The notes under the pieces: generated by a model
Databases searched by the model: none
Seen by the model: only the letters and a program-made list of their open reading frames with translations
Told to the model about the DNA's origin: nothing
Assembly (NCBI RefSeq): GCF_014397245.1
Contig: NZ_JACLHY010000011.1
Span: 62,001 to 126,000 of the forward strand
Direction: 5' to 3'
DNA length: 64,000 nucleotides
Origin: Arenibacter arenosicollis
GTDB lineage: Bacteria > Bacteroidota > Bacteroidia > Flavobacteriales > Flavobacteriaceae
Translations under genes and position numbers: made by a program
Shown: positions 18,621 to 27,376 of the stretch, one piece after another
How the letters are laid out: the number at the start of each line of letters is the position of its first letter
How positions within the stretch are numbered: the first letter of the stretch is position 1

Positions 18621-19115
18621 GTGACCAAAGATTTGGAACATCAATTCGTAACGGAATTAGAGTGCAATCAGAATATTGTACATAAGGTTTGCACGCTGTA
18701 CACCAATGACAGGGATTCACATAAAGATTTATTTCAGGAAATAACTATTCAATTATGGAAGGCCTATCCCAAGTTTAGGGGCGAATCCAAATTTAGTACT
18801 TGGATGTACAGGGTTGCTCTTAATACAGCGATAACGCTTTATAGAAAATCTAAAAAAAGTGTACCTACGCAAGATTATGAGTCGGTCATTTTTAAAATAA
18901 CGGCAGATGAATATGACCCCTCCGAGGAGCAACAGCTTAAATTGATGTACAATGCAGTAAAGCAATTGGGGGATATAGACAAAGCGTTGGTCTTTCTTTA
19001 TTTGGAGGACAAAGACTATGCCGAAATATCAGAAACTTTAGGTATTACCGAAGTAAATGCAAGAGTAAAAATGAATCGAATTAAAAATAAGCTAAGAACC
19101 ATATTAAATCCCTAG
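18621..19115 (+). CDS. second ECF-type sigma factor
   Basis: A 164-residue sigma-70 family protein. Region 2 (about residues 15-80) reads HKDLFQEITIQLWKAYPKF then STWMYRVALNTAITLYRK. Region 4 (about 105-160) contains the helix-turn-helix DYAEISETLGITEVNARVKMNRIKNKLR. The start is taken as the GTG at 18621, which gives the expected short N-terminus. The membrane protein gene begins six bases after its stop. This is a different ECF branch from the factor at 2293. Its regulon is unknown. Confidence 0.9.
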   Translation: MTKDLEHQFVTELECNQNIVHKVCTLYTNDRDSHKDLFQEITIQLWKAYPKFRGESKFSTWMYRVALNTAITLYRKSKKSVPTQDYESVIFKITADEYDPSEEQQLKLMYNAVKQLGDIDKALVFLYLEDKDYAEISETLGITEVNARVKMNRIKNKLRTILNP

Positions 19116-19120
19116 ATATA

Positions 19121-19765
19121 ATGGATGAATTGGAATTATTAAAAAGGGATTGGCAAAAAAAGGACAAACAATTGCCTCAAATCTCCTTTGATGAAATTTA
19201 TAAAATGATATGGAAGAAATCCTCTTCTATTGTTAAATGGATTTTCTTCATAAGTGTCATTGAATTTGCTTTGCCCCATTTATTATACTTTCTCCCCTCT
19301 ATGTCGAAGAGTTTGGCTATATGGAAAGATTTGGGCCTGGGAAATTTCTTGCTGTTTTCCAACGTCGTTCAATATTCCGTGGTATTGTTTTTTATCTTTC
19401 AATTTTATAAAAGATATAAGGAAATTTCTTCATTGGACAACGCTAAACAACTGTTGTCCAATATCCTAAAAACCAGAAAGACCGTTAAATACTATGTTAT
19501 CTTTTGTTTGTCCTTAATATTCGCGTCCTTTATGGTCATGGCCGTAGGAATATATTTGAACGAAGACCCAATGACCGCTATGGGTTATAGCTATAGGCCG
19601 GAGAATATTTCTCCTGAAAAATTAAAAACCACTTTGATAGCAACTGTAGTTGTTCTAGGGGTAGTTGTTACCCTAGTGATGGGATGTATTTATTTTTTAC
19701 TTTATGGAATCCTCCTAAAGAAACTGAACAAGAACTACAAAGAACTTAAGGATATGGACATTTAG
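19121..19765 (+). CDS. polytopic membrane protein paired with ECF sigma
   Basis: A 214-residue protein with a 35-residue cytoplasmic N-terminus (MDELELLKRDWQKKDKQLP) and four hydrophobic segments (about 37-58, 75-93, 123-143 and 170-198). Homologues are commonly found just after this type of sigma gene, with the same EL..LK.xW opening, which suggests a membrane-bound anti-sigma role. I know of no characterised member. Its stop overlaps the end of the converging acyltransferase gene by four bases, with no terminator between. Confidence 0.75.
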   Translation: MDELELLKRDWQKKDKQLPQISFDEIYKMIWKKSSSIVKWIFFISVIEFALPHLLYFLPSMSKSLAIWKDLGLGNFLLFSNVVQYSVVLFFIFQFYKRYKEISSLDNAKQLLSNILKTRKTVKYYVIFCLSLIFASFMVMAVGIYLNEDPMTAMGYSYRPENISPEKLKTTLIATVVVLGVVVTLVMGCIYFLLYGILLKKLNKNYKELKDMDI

Positions 19766-20565
19766 ACCCTAAATTTCCTTTTTTTGTTTTCCTCTTCGTA
19801 AGCCATTAATTCACTTTTTGGAATAACCTTTAGAAAAGAAGGGTGTTGCTCAATGGCATATTCCAATTTTTCTATAATGGAGTCGAATGATTCATTGTCA
19901 TAGTCAATTTCCAATGGCTCTTTAATTACCATAGATTGAAGGATTCCTTTCTTCTTTATGCGTAAACCCTTTTTATCAAATGAACGGCGAAAACCATCTA
20001 TAACCACAGGAACAACTATAGGTTTGTATTTTTTAATAATATGTGATGTTCCTTTTCTCAAAGGTTTCCACGGTGTTGTAGTACCTTGTGGAAAGGTAAT
20101 TACCCAACCGTCATTAAGGGCAGTTCCAATATTGGATATGTCGCTAAATTTGACCTTCCGGTTAACATCCTTACCTTCGGACCGCCAGGTTCGTTCTACG
20201 CTAATAGAACCGGCATAGGCCAATATCTTGGTCAACAGACTCTTTTTCATAGTTTCCGCTGCAGCTACATAATACATATTCAACTTCGGCTGCCATATGT
20301 ACCCCAAATTTTTTATTGAATCTTCACGGCCGCTTAAACTGGCGTTGAAAACATGGAACATTGCCACAACATCGGCAAAATAGGTCTGATGATTACTAAC
20401 GAAAAGTACATTTTGCGGTGGCAGTTTTCGAATAATATCGGACCCCTCAATTTCAATAGTATTAAATCCCCGATATCTTTTGTGGGTAATAACGGCCAAT
20501 AGACGTATAAGCCACTTCTTTAATAACAAATTATGTCCAAACGGATTCTTCTTAAACAAGCCCAT
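19762..20565 (-). CDS. 1-acyl-sn-glycerol-3-phosphate acyltransferase family (PlsC-like)
   Basis: Membrane-associated acyltransferase of phospholipid synthesis, 267 residues. The acceptor motif is NHQTYFAD, with one residue more between His and Asp than the classical HxxxxD. The second motif is VITFPQGTTTPW (family FPEGTR-type, with Gln in place of Glu), followed by IVVPVVIDGFRRSF. This looks like a lineage variant rather than a loss. The frame is open upstream to an ATG at 20583, but an exact -7 box at 20585-20592 places transcription start near 20581, so the ATG at 20565 (MGLFKKNPFG) is chosen. Acyl-chain specificity is unknown. Confidence 0.83.
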   Translation of the reverse strand: MGLFKKNPFGHNLLLKKWLIRLLAVITHKRYRGFNTIEIEGSDIIRKLPPQNVLFVSNHQTYFADVVAMFHVFNASLSGREDSIKNLGYIWQPKLNMYYVAAAETMKKSLLTKILAYAGSISVERTWRSEGKDVNRKVKFSDISNIGTALNDGWVITFPQGTTTPWKPLRKGTSHIIKKYKPIVVPVVIDGFRRSFDKKGLRIKKKGILQSMVIKEPLEIDYDNESFDSIIEKLEYAIEQHPSFLKVIPKSELMAYEEENKKRKFRV

Positions 20566-20584
20566 ATTTTTTTTGGTTAACATT

Positions 20585-20592
20585 CAAAATTA
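20585..20592 (-). promoter_or_regulatory. -7 element that decides the acyltransferase start
   Basis: Minus-strand TAATTTTG, an exact TAnnTTTG match. It lies two bases from the upstream ATG at 20583, making that codon untranscribed or at the very 5' end, and leaves a leader of about 16 bases to the ATG at 20565. Confidence 0.6.
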
Positions 20593-20605
20593 CAAAATAA
20601 GTGCC

Positions 20606-21247
20606 TTATAACACTTGTCTAAACAATTCCTTAATTTCGCTCAACATCATTGCCGTTGCTCCCCAAACCGTATAACCATTTAGTTTAAAGGCAGGTACCT
20701 CTACATTCTGGGCATATGAGGTATTCAAAATTTGATGAAATATTTTCTTATCATCCATAAAATCCTGTAAAGGAACCTCAACTATGGCAGCCACTTCACT
20801 GGCTTGCATTAAAAATGGCACCTCCTTTTTATATAGGCCCAGGTATGGAGTGACTTCAAAATTGCTAGGCGGAATATAGATTTCACTCAAGGACCGGATC
20901 ACCTTTATTTGCTCCCTAACAACACCCACTTCCTCCTGGGCTTCCCGCAAAGCAGTTTCCAATAGATTAAGATCCTTCTTTTCTACCTTACCACCCGGTA
21001 ACGCTATTTGGTTGCTATGAATACCCTTATAAGTATTTCTTAAGATAAGCAGAAGATTGGTCTGGTAGGTCGAATTTGGGTAAAAAAGTGCCATTACTGC
21101 GGCACGCTTGGGGTTTTTCTTTATGATTTTACCCGCCTCCAACTCTTTAAGCCTGAACAAGGGAGCCATTTTATAATGCGAAGCTGTCCCTGGAAGTTCT
21201 AGATTTTCTATTTTTGATATTCTATTGGAAAATTCGTCAAAATTCAC
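20606..21247 (-). CDS. Nudix hydrolase, CoA diphosphatase type
   Basis: A 213-residue Nudix enzyme. The box runs from LPGGKVEKKD (residues 83-92) to TALREAQEEVGV (98-109). The upstream LLLILRNTYKGIHSNQIALPGGK is the UPF0035-type signature that marks coenzyme A pyrophosphatases, so cleavage of CoA or acyl-CoA to 3',5'-ADP and phosphopantetheine is the likely reaction. It is transcribed divergently from the cyclophilin gene and lies 41 bases upstream of the acyltransferase gene, which has its own promoter. Substrate assignment rests on the signature only. Confidence 0.88.
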   Translation of the reverse strand: MNFDEFSNRISKIENLELPGTASHYKMAPLFRLKELEAGKIIKKNPKRAAVMALFYPNSTYQTNLLLILRNTYKGIHSNQIALPGGKVEKKDLNLLETALREAQEEVGVVREQIKVIRSLSEIYIPPSNFEVTPYLGLYKKEVPFLMQASEVAAIVEVPLQDFMDDKKIFHQILNTSYAQNVEVPAFKLNGYTVWGATAMMLSEIKELFRQVL

Positions 21248-21348
21248 AAATCCTATTTTTTGTATTTTTCAGCAAATTAATTAAAAACAACCGTCCCTAA
21301 ATAGGATAGTTATCATTTAACACACTATTAAAAAATAATACAAAGTAC

Positions 21349-22065
21349 ATGGCACTTAAAGAGATTTCACTTTTTGGAATATTGTTTTTGTTTCTTTTAG
21401 GGAGTTGCAAAGATCAACCGACCCCAAAAGAAAAGACAATACCCCAAAACAATGTAAAAAAAGATAGTATAATTCCAGAGGAGCCACCACTTGCAAAAGA
21501 GGAGGAAGAAGAGGCTTTTGAACTCAATGAGGATAATGCCATTGAATTTTTCTTTAATTACAGTAAAAACCTAAAGGAGGACAAGGTAAAACTTACCACT
21601 AGTTTGGGAAACATTACCATTCAGTTGTTCGACAACGTCCCCTACCATAAGGCCAACTTTATCTACCTTAGCAAAATGGGGTATTTTAACAACACCTATT
21701 TTCACAGAGTGGTGAAAAATTTTATAATCCAAGGAGGAAATGCCGACAATGTAGAAACCGCGGAAAAAAGATCAAAAATAGGGCGTTATTTATTGCCCCC
21801 AGATACAAGGAAAGGCCACAAACACCATAGAGGAATCGTTTCCATGCCCAGTAGTGAAATAAACAACCCACATAAGTTGGCATCACCTTACGAATTCTTT
21901 ATTGTGGTTACCAAGCCTGGCTCCTATCACCTTGATGGCGGATATACGGCTTTTGGAAAGGTCATTGAAGGTATGGATGTGGTGGACAAAATAAACAGCC
22001 AACCCGTGGACAACGGGGATTGGCCTTCACAAAACATTTATATATTAAAAGCAGAAGCTTTTTAG
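21349..22065 (+). CDS. cyclophilin-type peptidyl-prolyl isomerase, lipoprotein
   Basis: Catalyses cis-trans isomerisation of prolyl bonds in envelope proteins. It is 238 residues: a signal peptide with lipobox FLLGSC (Cys near 20), a low-complexity Glu/Pro/Lys linker to about residue 65, then the cyclophilin barrel with TSLGNITIQLFDNVPYHKANFIYL, the active-site FHRVVKNFIIQGGN (Arg and Gln present) and FGKVIEGMDVVDKINS. The insert with PPDTRKGHKHHRGIVSM is longer than in minimal bacterial cyclophilins. It stands alone on its strand. Confidence 0.93.
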   Translation: MALKEISLFGILFLFLLGSCKDQPTPKEKTIPQNNVKKDSIIPEEPPLAKEEEEEAFELNEDNAIEFFFNYSKNLKEDKVKLTTSLGNITIQLFDNVPYHKANFIYLSKMGYFNNTYFHRVVKNFIIQGGNADNVETAEKRSKIGRYLLPPDTRKGHKHHRGIVSMPSSEINNPHKLASPYEFFIVVTKPGSYHLDGGYTAFGKVIEGMDVVDKINSQPVDNGDWPSQNIYILKAEAF

Positions 22066-22165
22066 CAAACGATAAATAATTTGGAGCAGATTGATAGGAA
22101 AGGTTTCCACTGCATGTACTTGCATATTTACCCAATTTCGTTCTAGCCTTAAATCATAAATATCA

Positions 22166-22777
22166 TCACTTAACAGAGCGATAAATATTGGGAAGGGAAA
22201 TCTTAAATCTAACAGCAAGTAATCTAATCCCAATGACGATCAATATGGTAGCTACAAAAGCATAAGCATCGTCATAGGGCAATTTGCGTAGCAGGAAGTA
22301 GCTAACACCTCCCATTATACAGGCCGTAGCATAAATTTCCTTTCTAAATATCACCGGTATTTCATTGCACAATATATCGCGTATTACTCCTCCAAAACAG
22401 GCGGTAATAGTCCCTAAGGCAATGCACATAACAGGAAGTAAACCTGCGTTAAGTCCATGTGAAATTCCAACCATGGTATACAATCCTATCCCAATAGTAT
22501 CGAAAAGAAACAGGGATTTACGCACATATTTTAGCTGATCCCTAAAAACGATCGAAAAAACAACGGTACCGGCAATTACATAGACATAGATAGATTCCTG
22601 CATCCACAAAACCGGCGTATTCCCTATAAGTAAATCCCTTAAGGTACCACCTCCAATAGCTGTGACAAAGGCAATGATAAACACCCCAAATAAATCCAAC
22701 TTCTTATCCATGGCCACCATAACCCCGGAAATAGCAAAAGCAACGATTCCTAAAATATCAATTACAAAATAAAACAT
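22166..22777 (-). CDS. TRIC-family cation channel protein (YicG/YadS-like)
   Basis: A 203-residue inner-membrane protein with about seven hydrophobic helices arranged as two repeats. Each repeat carries the family's glycine motif: AIGGGTLRDLLIG in the first and ACFGGVIRDILCNEIP in the second. Prokaryotic TRIC proteins form trimeric monovalent-cation channels; the physiological role here is unknown. It begins three bases after the RDD gene on the same strand, so the two form an operon divergent from the MoxR/DUF58 cluster. Confidence 0.92.
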   Translation of the reverse strand: MFYFVIDILGIVAFAISGVMVAMDKKLDLFGVFIIAFVTAIGGGTLRDLLIGNTPVLWMQESIYVYVIAGTVVFSIVFRDQLKYVRKSLFLFDTIGIGLYTMVGISHGLNAGLLPVMCIALGTITACFGGVIRDILCNEIPVIFRKEIYATACIMGGVSYFLLRKLPYDDAYAFVATILIVIGIRLLAVRFKISLPNIYRSVK

Positions 22778-22780
22778 GGG

Positions 22781-23506
22781 CTATGATTTCTGGGTGAAAA
22801 AATTATAATCTTTTAAAACGGTATCTATATATTGAACGTCATAAAGATCGGAATTTGAATTTAAAAGACTCTCCACTTTATCGCGCAAGGCCTTCATCGT
22901 CTTAAAATCTTGACTTCTCCTGGCAATATTATAGGTTTCCTTAATAAGGCGAACATCTTTATCTGTCAATAAGGTAACATTCACAAACTTGGGAACGTAG
23001 GTTTCCTCAACCTCTTCCAAAATGGTATGTGAAATTTTCACTTTATTTTTTGTGCTTATGACCACAGTACCTGCAGCCGCATCACCTAAACGTTGTTTTT
23101 TATCCGTGAACAAAATGGTCAATAATCCCACAGAACCAAGGAATAGCCAAATATCCACAAAACGAAGCATCCACCTTACCAATAAATTGGACCAATGTAC
23201 CGGAGAACCATCCAATCTTACTACCCTTATTTTTAAAAGCATTTTCCCTACCGTTTGTCCATTGAACAGACTGTGCATTATTAAACTATAAAACATTGCC
23301 GGCAAAAAAATTAGGCTCACCAATCCTATTTGAGTCCAACTGTCATCAAACACATATCCTATGGCCCTTCCTATTAACTGCACAAGCACCGCATAGAGAT
23401 ATAATATAAATCCATCGATCAAAAAGGCCACGATTCTCTCTCCAATACCAACAATTTTATAATCCAGGTTAACATTTTGCGTTGTATTGATTTGAAGTTT
23501 GGACAT
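22781..23506 (-). CDS. RDD-domain membrane protein
   Basis: A 241-residue membrane protein. The RDD domain covers about residues 15-160: an Arg-Asp pair in the first helix (GERIVAFLIDGFILY), the loop HSLFNGQTVGKMLLKIRVV, and LGDAAAGTVVISTK at the end. The C-terminal 80 residues are cytoplasmic and charged. Upstream in-frame ATG codons exist to 23593, but they would overlap the divergent gene; the family begins as MSKLQINTTQNVNLDYK, so 23506 is chosen. RDD genes are regular neighbours of SpoIIM/MoxR/DUF58 genes, linking this divergent unit to the next operon. Ion or solute transport is suspected. Confidence 0.88.
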   Translation of the reverse strand: MSKLQINTTQNVNLDYKIVGIGERIVAFLIDGFILYLYAVLVQLIGRAIGYVFDDSWTQIGLVSLIFLPAMFYSLIMHSLFNGQTVGKMLLKIRVVRLDGSPVHWSNLLVRWMLRFVDIWLFLGSVGLLTILFTDKKQRLGDAAAGTVVISTKNKVKISHTILEEVEETYVPKFVNVTLLTDKDVRLIKETYNIARRSQDFKTMKALRDKVESLLNSNSDLYDVQYIDTVLKDYNFFTQKS

Positions 23507-23514
23507 ATTAGTAC

Positions 23515-23522
23515 TATTTTTA
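23515..23522 (+). promoter_or_regulatory. near-consensus -7 element for the MoxR/DUF58 operon
   Basis: TATTTTTA, one base off TAnnTTTG, 23 bases before the ATG at 23545, in the 38-base divergent gap with the RDD gene. Confidence 0.4.
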
Positions 23523-23544
23523 TTTCTTAAAGGATTATCCCAGT

Positions 23545-24525
23545 ATGCGTGAGGCAGCTTTTGTGAAGCAAAATAAAGAAAAATGGATAGCATTTGAAAA
23601 GGCTATCAACTATAATGCCCACATTAACCCGGACGAACTTGCAAATGGCTATATTCAACTGACCAACGACTTGGCCTACGCACAAACCTATTACGCGGAA
23701 AGCAAGACTTTATTGTATTTGAATTCCCTAGCCTCACAGGCCCATCAAAAAATATACAAAAACAAAAAAGAAAGTCGGAATAGGATATTTGATTTCTGGA
23801 AAACCGAATTTCCACTTTTTTTTAGACAATATCACAAGACACTTGGAATTGCGTTCCTAATCTTTATTGTTGCCACCGCCATTGGAAGTATTTCCGTTAT
23901 TAACGATGATACATTTGTGAGATTAATTTTAGGGGATGCCTATGTTAATGAGACTCTCAACAATATTGCCAATGGTGACCCAACGGCCATTTACAAAGGC
24001 GGCAGTGAAATAGGTTCTTTTTTAGGGATTACCATCAATAATATTAAAGTAGCCTTTATGGCATTTTCCTTTGGTGTAATCACCAGTATTGGTACGGCAT
24101 ATATTCTATTTAGCAATGGCGTAATGCTGGGAGCGTTCATTACTTTTTTTTATACCCAGGAAGTTTTTTATCAGGCCAACAAACAGATTTGGTTGCACGG
24201 GACCATAGAAATATCGGTAATCATCATCGCAGGATGTGCCGGATTGATCATGGGCAATAGTATCCTATTCCCCAAAACATATTCCAGACGCGTATCCTTT
24301 ATGAAAGGTGCCAAAGACGGATTAAAAGTAGTGGTCAGCACCATACCTTTTTTTATAATTGCCGGATTTATTGAAGGATTTATAACCCGCTATTCCAATA
24401 TGCCCCCATGGTTGGCGTTTTTAGTTATAGGCAGCTCCCTACTATTAATTCTATTTTATTATATTTTTTATCCCATATTATTAAACCACGCTCATGCAAA
24501 CCAGAGACCAGGAAAAATTTATTGA
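23545..24525 (+). CDS. SpoIIM/DUF95-family membrane protein
   Basis: A 326-residue inner-membrane protein of the stage II sporulation protein M superfamily, found widely outside spore formers. It has a cytoplasmic helical N-terminus of about 90 residues (NPDELANGYIQLTNDLAYAQTYY), then about six hydrophobic helices from residue 100, including the typical GSFLGITINNIKVAFMAFSFG and LHGTIEISVIIIAGCAGLIMG. The organism is clearly not a sporulator, so the name reflects homology only. It is first gene of the operon and overlaps the next by 32 bases. Confidence 0.9.
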   Translation: MREAAFVKQNKEKWIAFEKAINYNAHINPDELANGYIQLTNDLAYAQTYYAESKTLLYLNSLASQAHQKIYKNKKESRNRIFDFWKTEFPLFFRQYHKTLGIAFLIFIVATAIGSISVINDDTFVRLILGDAYVNETLNNIANGDPTAIYKGGSEIGSFLGITINNIKVAFMAFSFGVITSIGTAYILFSNGVMLGAFITFFYTQEVFYQANKQIWLHGTIEISVIIIAGCAGLIMGNSILFPKTYSRRVSFMKGAKDGLKVVVSTIPFFIIAGFIEGFITRYSNMPPWLAFLVIGSSLLLILFYYIFYPILLNHAHANQRPGKIY

Positions 24526-25444
24526 ACTAAGGGTAGATAGGGACTTTGGTGATATCATCAATACCTACTTCGACTTTTTTAAACAGAACCTAAAAAAATT
24601 TACCAATGTCTTTCTAAGCTACAATGGTATTTTTCTGATAGGGTTATTGATTGTAAGTTACTTGCTGGTATCAGGAGTAATAGGTCTTATCACCAACAAC
24701 CAAAATTCGGTCTTGGAAACCGTGGGATCTAGCAGTGATGCCTATATAATGTATTTTATAGTTGGTGGAATTTTGTTCTTTTTTATTTTCTTAATGGTGG
24801 CGGTGTTAAATTATAGCCTAAGCACCTCCTATATGATAAAATATGAAGAACATAAAGGCCAAAAATTTAATAAAACCGACGTTTGGGCAGAGGTCAAAAG
24901 CAATTTGGGTAGTATAATTGCTTTTATTTTAATACTGATATTGCTCTTTTTGGGCCTTATGATCGCCGCCGTTGTCCTGACCTTTATCCCATTGGTAGGA
25001 ATGCTTGCACAATACGTAATACAATATTTTGTCATGGCTTGGGTGGGAGTATCTTTTTTTGTTATGTTAAAGGAAAAAAGAGGCGTTACAGAGGCTCTAG
25101 GGGAAGGTTGGAATTTGGTAACCAAAAACTTTTGGAAATCGGTTGGGGTAAATTTTATCCTGGGATTTTTAATTGGGCTTTTGTTCATGGTAATTATTAT
25201 GATACCCGGAATTCTTATCGGAATCTACACATTTCACGTGGTTCAAAATGATGTTGACCTAGGTGCCTCAATAGTACCGACCATCATTTATACCTTGGGA
25301 ACCTGCCTATTACTTATTATAGGGGTATATTCACAATGTTTGTCCCAATTCGTAAATGGTCTTTTATACTTTTCCCTGCACGAAAAAACGTATAATTTAA
25401 ATTCGAGAAGCAAAATAGACCAAATAGGACTTGAGGACCAGTGA
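24494..25444 (+). CDS. polytopic membrane protein of unknown function
   Basis: A 316-residue protein with a 45-residue cytoplasmic N-terminus (DFGDIINTYFDFFKQNLKKF) and about six long hydrophobic segments (about 48-72, 90-115, 145-170, 175-198, 220-250 and 262-290). The amphipathic start and helix pattern resemble the DUF4013/GDPD-membrane-domain group, but I cannot name the family with certainty. Overlaps on both sides (32 bases upstream, four downstream) show tight translational coupling with the SpoIIM-like and DUF4129 genes, so it is presumably part of the same membrane complex. Confidence 0.75.
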   Translation: MQTRDQEKFIELRVDRDFGDIINTYFDFFKQNLKKFTNVFLSYNGIFLIGLLIVSYLLVSGVIGLITNNQNSVLETVGSSSDAYIMYFIVGGILFFFIFLMVAVLNYSLSTSYMIKYEEHKGQKFNKTDVWAEVKSNLGSIIAFILILILLFLGLMIAAVVLTFIPLVGMLAQYVIQYFVMAWVGVSFFVMLKEKRGVTEALGEGWNLVTKNFWKSVGVNFILGFLIGLLFMVIIMIPGILIGIYTFHVVQNDVDLGASIVPTIIYTLGTCLLLIIGVYSQCLSQFVNGLLYFSLHEKTYNLNSRSKIDQIGLEDQ

Positions 25445-26169
25445 TAAAAATAAATTTTACTATTTGCAGCTTTTTTGTACTATTCTCCGGGTCCGCCCAA
25501 GGGGAAAAAGATTCCATTACCTTAAATGAAGATAGGGGCGGCAACTTAGTAATCCGCTCTTTGGACGAAAATCTGGCACAGAAATATCAGGGCAAAGAAT
25601 TTAACTACTCCATTAAGGACGGGGAATCCCAAAATTTATTGGCACGTTTTCTCAACTGGTTAATGAACGGATTAAAGGATGTTTTTGGCATAGACCTCCC
25701 CCCGGGAATCACTCAAATTTTGGAGTACCTCATATACTACCTTATGGGTGCATTGGCCATATACCTGCTTGTAAGATTTTTAACCGGGGAAAGTGCCTCT
25801 GCCATATTTAGAAAAAAAGCTACTTCTTTCACAAATATAAACCTGGCCGAGGAACATATAGAAAGTCTGGATTTGGATGTATTGGTAAACGATGCCATAA
25901 AGCAAAGAAATTACCGATTGGCCATTCGCTATCAATACTTAAAGGTTTTAAAAACACTATCACAGCAGCAGATCATTGAATGGCATTATGAAAAAACAAA
26001 TCAGGATTATGAAAAAGAAATAAAAGTTCCGGCAATAAAGCTGCTCTTCAAAGATGTATCCTATCTCTACGACCATATTTGGTACGGGGAACAGGAGATA
26101 GACGAGCATAAATACATGGCTGCCCAGATGAAATTTACCAACCTAAATAATATAGGGAGCAATGGATAG
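25441..26169 (+). CDS. DUF4129-containing membrane protein
   Basis: A 242-residue protein starting at the GTG that overlaps the previous stop by four bases. It has a signal peptide (about residues 1-20), an extracytoplasmic stretch of about 75 residues, a single membrane span near 97-117 (LIYYLMGALAIYLLVRFL), and a cytoplasmic DUF4129 domain at the C-terminus with the family motif DAIKQRNYRLAIRYQYLKVLKTL and IIEWHYEKTNQDYE. DUF4129 often forms the tail of transglutaminase-like proteins; here it stands alone. It overlaps the DUF4350 gene by eight bases. Confidence 0.85.
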   Translation: MIKINFTICSFFVLFSGSAQGEKDSITLNEDRGGNLVIRSLDENLAQKYQGKEFNYSIKDGESQNLLARFLNWLMNGLKDVFGIDLPPGITQILEYLIYYLMGALAIYLLVRFLTGESASAIFRKKATSFTNINLAEEHIESLDLDVLVNDAIKQRNYRLAIRYQYLKVLKTLSQQQIIEWHYEKTNQDYEKEIKVPAIKLLFKDVSYLYDHIWYGEQEIDEHKYMAAQMKFTNLNNIGSNG

Positions 26170-27373
26170 GCGTTCTAAAATTATCTTGGGCCTATTTCTT
26201 GCGGTACTTATAGGTACCGTGGTAACCGAAATTGTACGCCCCAAACCCCTGAACTGGAGACCATCCTATACGTCATCGGACAAGATACCTTTTGGTTGTT
26301 ATGTTTTGTACGAAGAACTTCCAAATCTGTTCCCTGAACAGGAAATATATTCATCCAACGAAAGTTTGTACAATATCTTGGTAGATCGTGATACCACAAA
26401 AACTTCCAACTACTTGCTGATAAATGATTTCTTGGACCTGGATAAACAGGAAACCCATCAATTACTGCAGTATGTAAGTGGTGGCAACGACACCTTTATT
26501 GCAGCTTCAGGTTTTGGCTCCATCTTATCGGACACCCTAAACATAAAGGTCGAAACCCAATATTCGGTAAAGGAGGATACAGTACAAATTCGTCTTACCA
26601 ACAATTCCTTTTCAAAAAGAAACTATACCCTTTCAAGGGGTGTTTACAATACGCACTTCTCATCGGTTGATTCCTTGAACACTACTATTTTGGGCTACAT
26701 TTCATTCGACACAGAAAAAGGGCTTATTAATTCGGGGTCCACGGAAAATACCGAAAGCCCCAATTTTGTGAGAATAAAATTTGGAAAGGGAAATTTTTAC
26801 CTGAATACCACACCACAGACATTTACAAATTATTATATGTTAAAGGATAACGCCGGCTATGTTGCCAATACCTTTTCCTATTTAAAAGACAAGGATGTAT
26901 ATTGGGATAATTATAAGAAATCCGGGCGTATCGTCATAGACTCGCCAATGCGTTTTGTACTTAACCAAGAATCCTTAAAATGGGCCTATTATCTTAGTAT
27001 GATTGGTTTATTGATTTTTATAATATTTAAGGCGAAGCGGGAACAACGTATTATTCCCGTCATTAAACCCTTGGAGAATTCATCGATCGAATTTGCCAAA
27101 ACCGTTGGGGGTCTATACTACGAACATAGGGATTTTACCGATTTAAGCTCTAAAAAAATCAACTTTTTCCTGGAGCATATCAGAAGTCATTACCACCTCA
27201 ACACAGAATCTATAAACGAAAAAACAGCTAGAGATCTATCGGCAAAAACGGGCAAACCACTTTCGGAAACCCAAGAAATTTTAGATCTAATAATACAACT
27301 TAAAAGTAAAACACATCACAGTGAACAGGATGTAATTCATCTGAATAAAAAATTGAATCAATTTAATAAATAA
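26162..27373 (+). CDS. DUF4350-containing membrane protein
   Basis: A 403-residue protein. One N-terminal span (about residues 6-22) is followed by an extracytoplasmic domain of about 250 residues of the DUF4350 type (DKIPFGCYVLYEELPNLFP, YLLINDFLDLDKQETHQLLQYVSGG, a fold related to GldG-like domains). A second span lies near 275-292 (YYLSMIGLLIFIIFKA), and a cytoplasmic helical tail carries FAKTVGGLYYEHRDF. No catalytic residues are evident. It is placed between the DUF4129 and MoxR genes, three bases before the latter. Confidence 0.85.
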   Translation: MDRRSKIILGLFLAVLIGTVVTEIVRPKPLNWRPSYTSSDKIPFGCYVLYEELPNLFPEQEIYSSNESLYNILVDRDTTKTSNYLLINDFLDLDKQETHQLLQYVSGGNDTFIAASGFGSILSDTLNIKVETQYSVKEDTVQIRLTNNSFSKRNYTLSRGVYNTHFSSVDSLNTTILGYISFDTEKGLINSGSTENTESPNFVRIKFGKGNFYLNTTPQTFTNYYMLKDNAGYVANTFSYLKDKDVYWDNYKKSGRIVIDSPMRFVLNQESLKWAYYLSMIGLLIFIIFKAKREQRIIPVIKPLENSSIEFAKTVGGLYYEHRDFTDLSSKKINFFLEHIRSHYHLNTESINEKTARDLSAKTGKPLSETQEILDLIIQLKSKTHHSEQDVIHLNKKLNQFNK

Positions 27374-27376
27374 GGC

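Noticed and set aside
23545-24525. SpoIIM homologue as evidence of sporulation
   Set aside because: The DUF95 family is widespread in non-sporulating bacteria and the neighbours are MoxR/DUF58 genes; no other sporulation gene is present.
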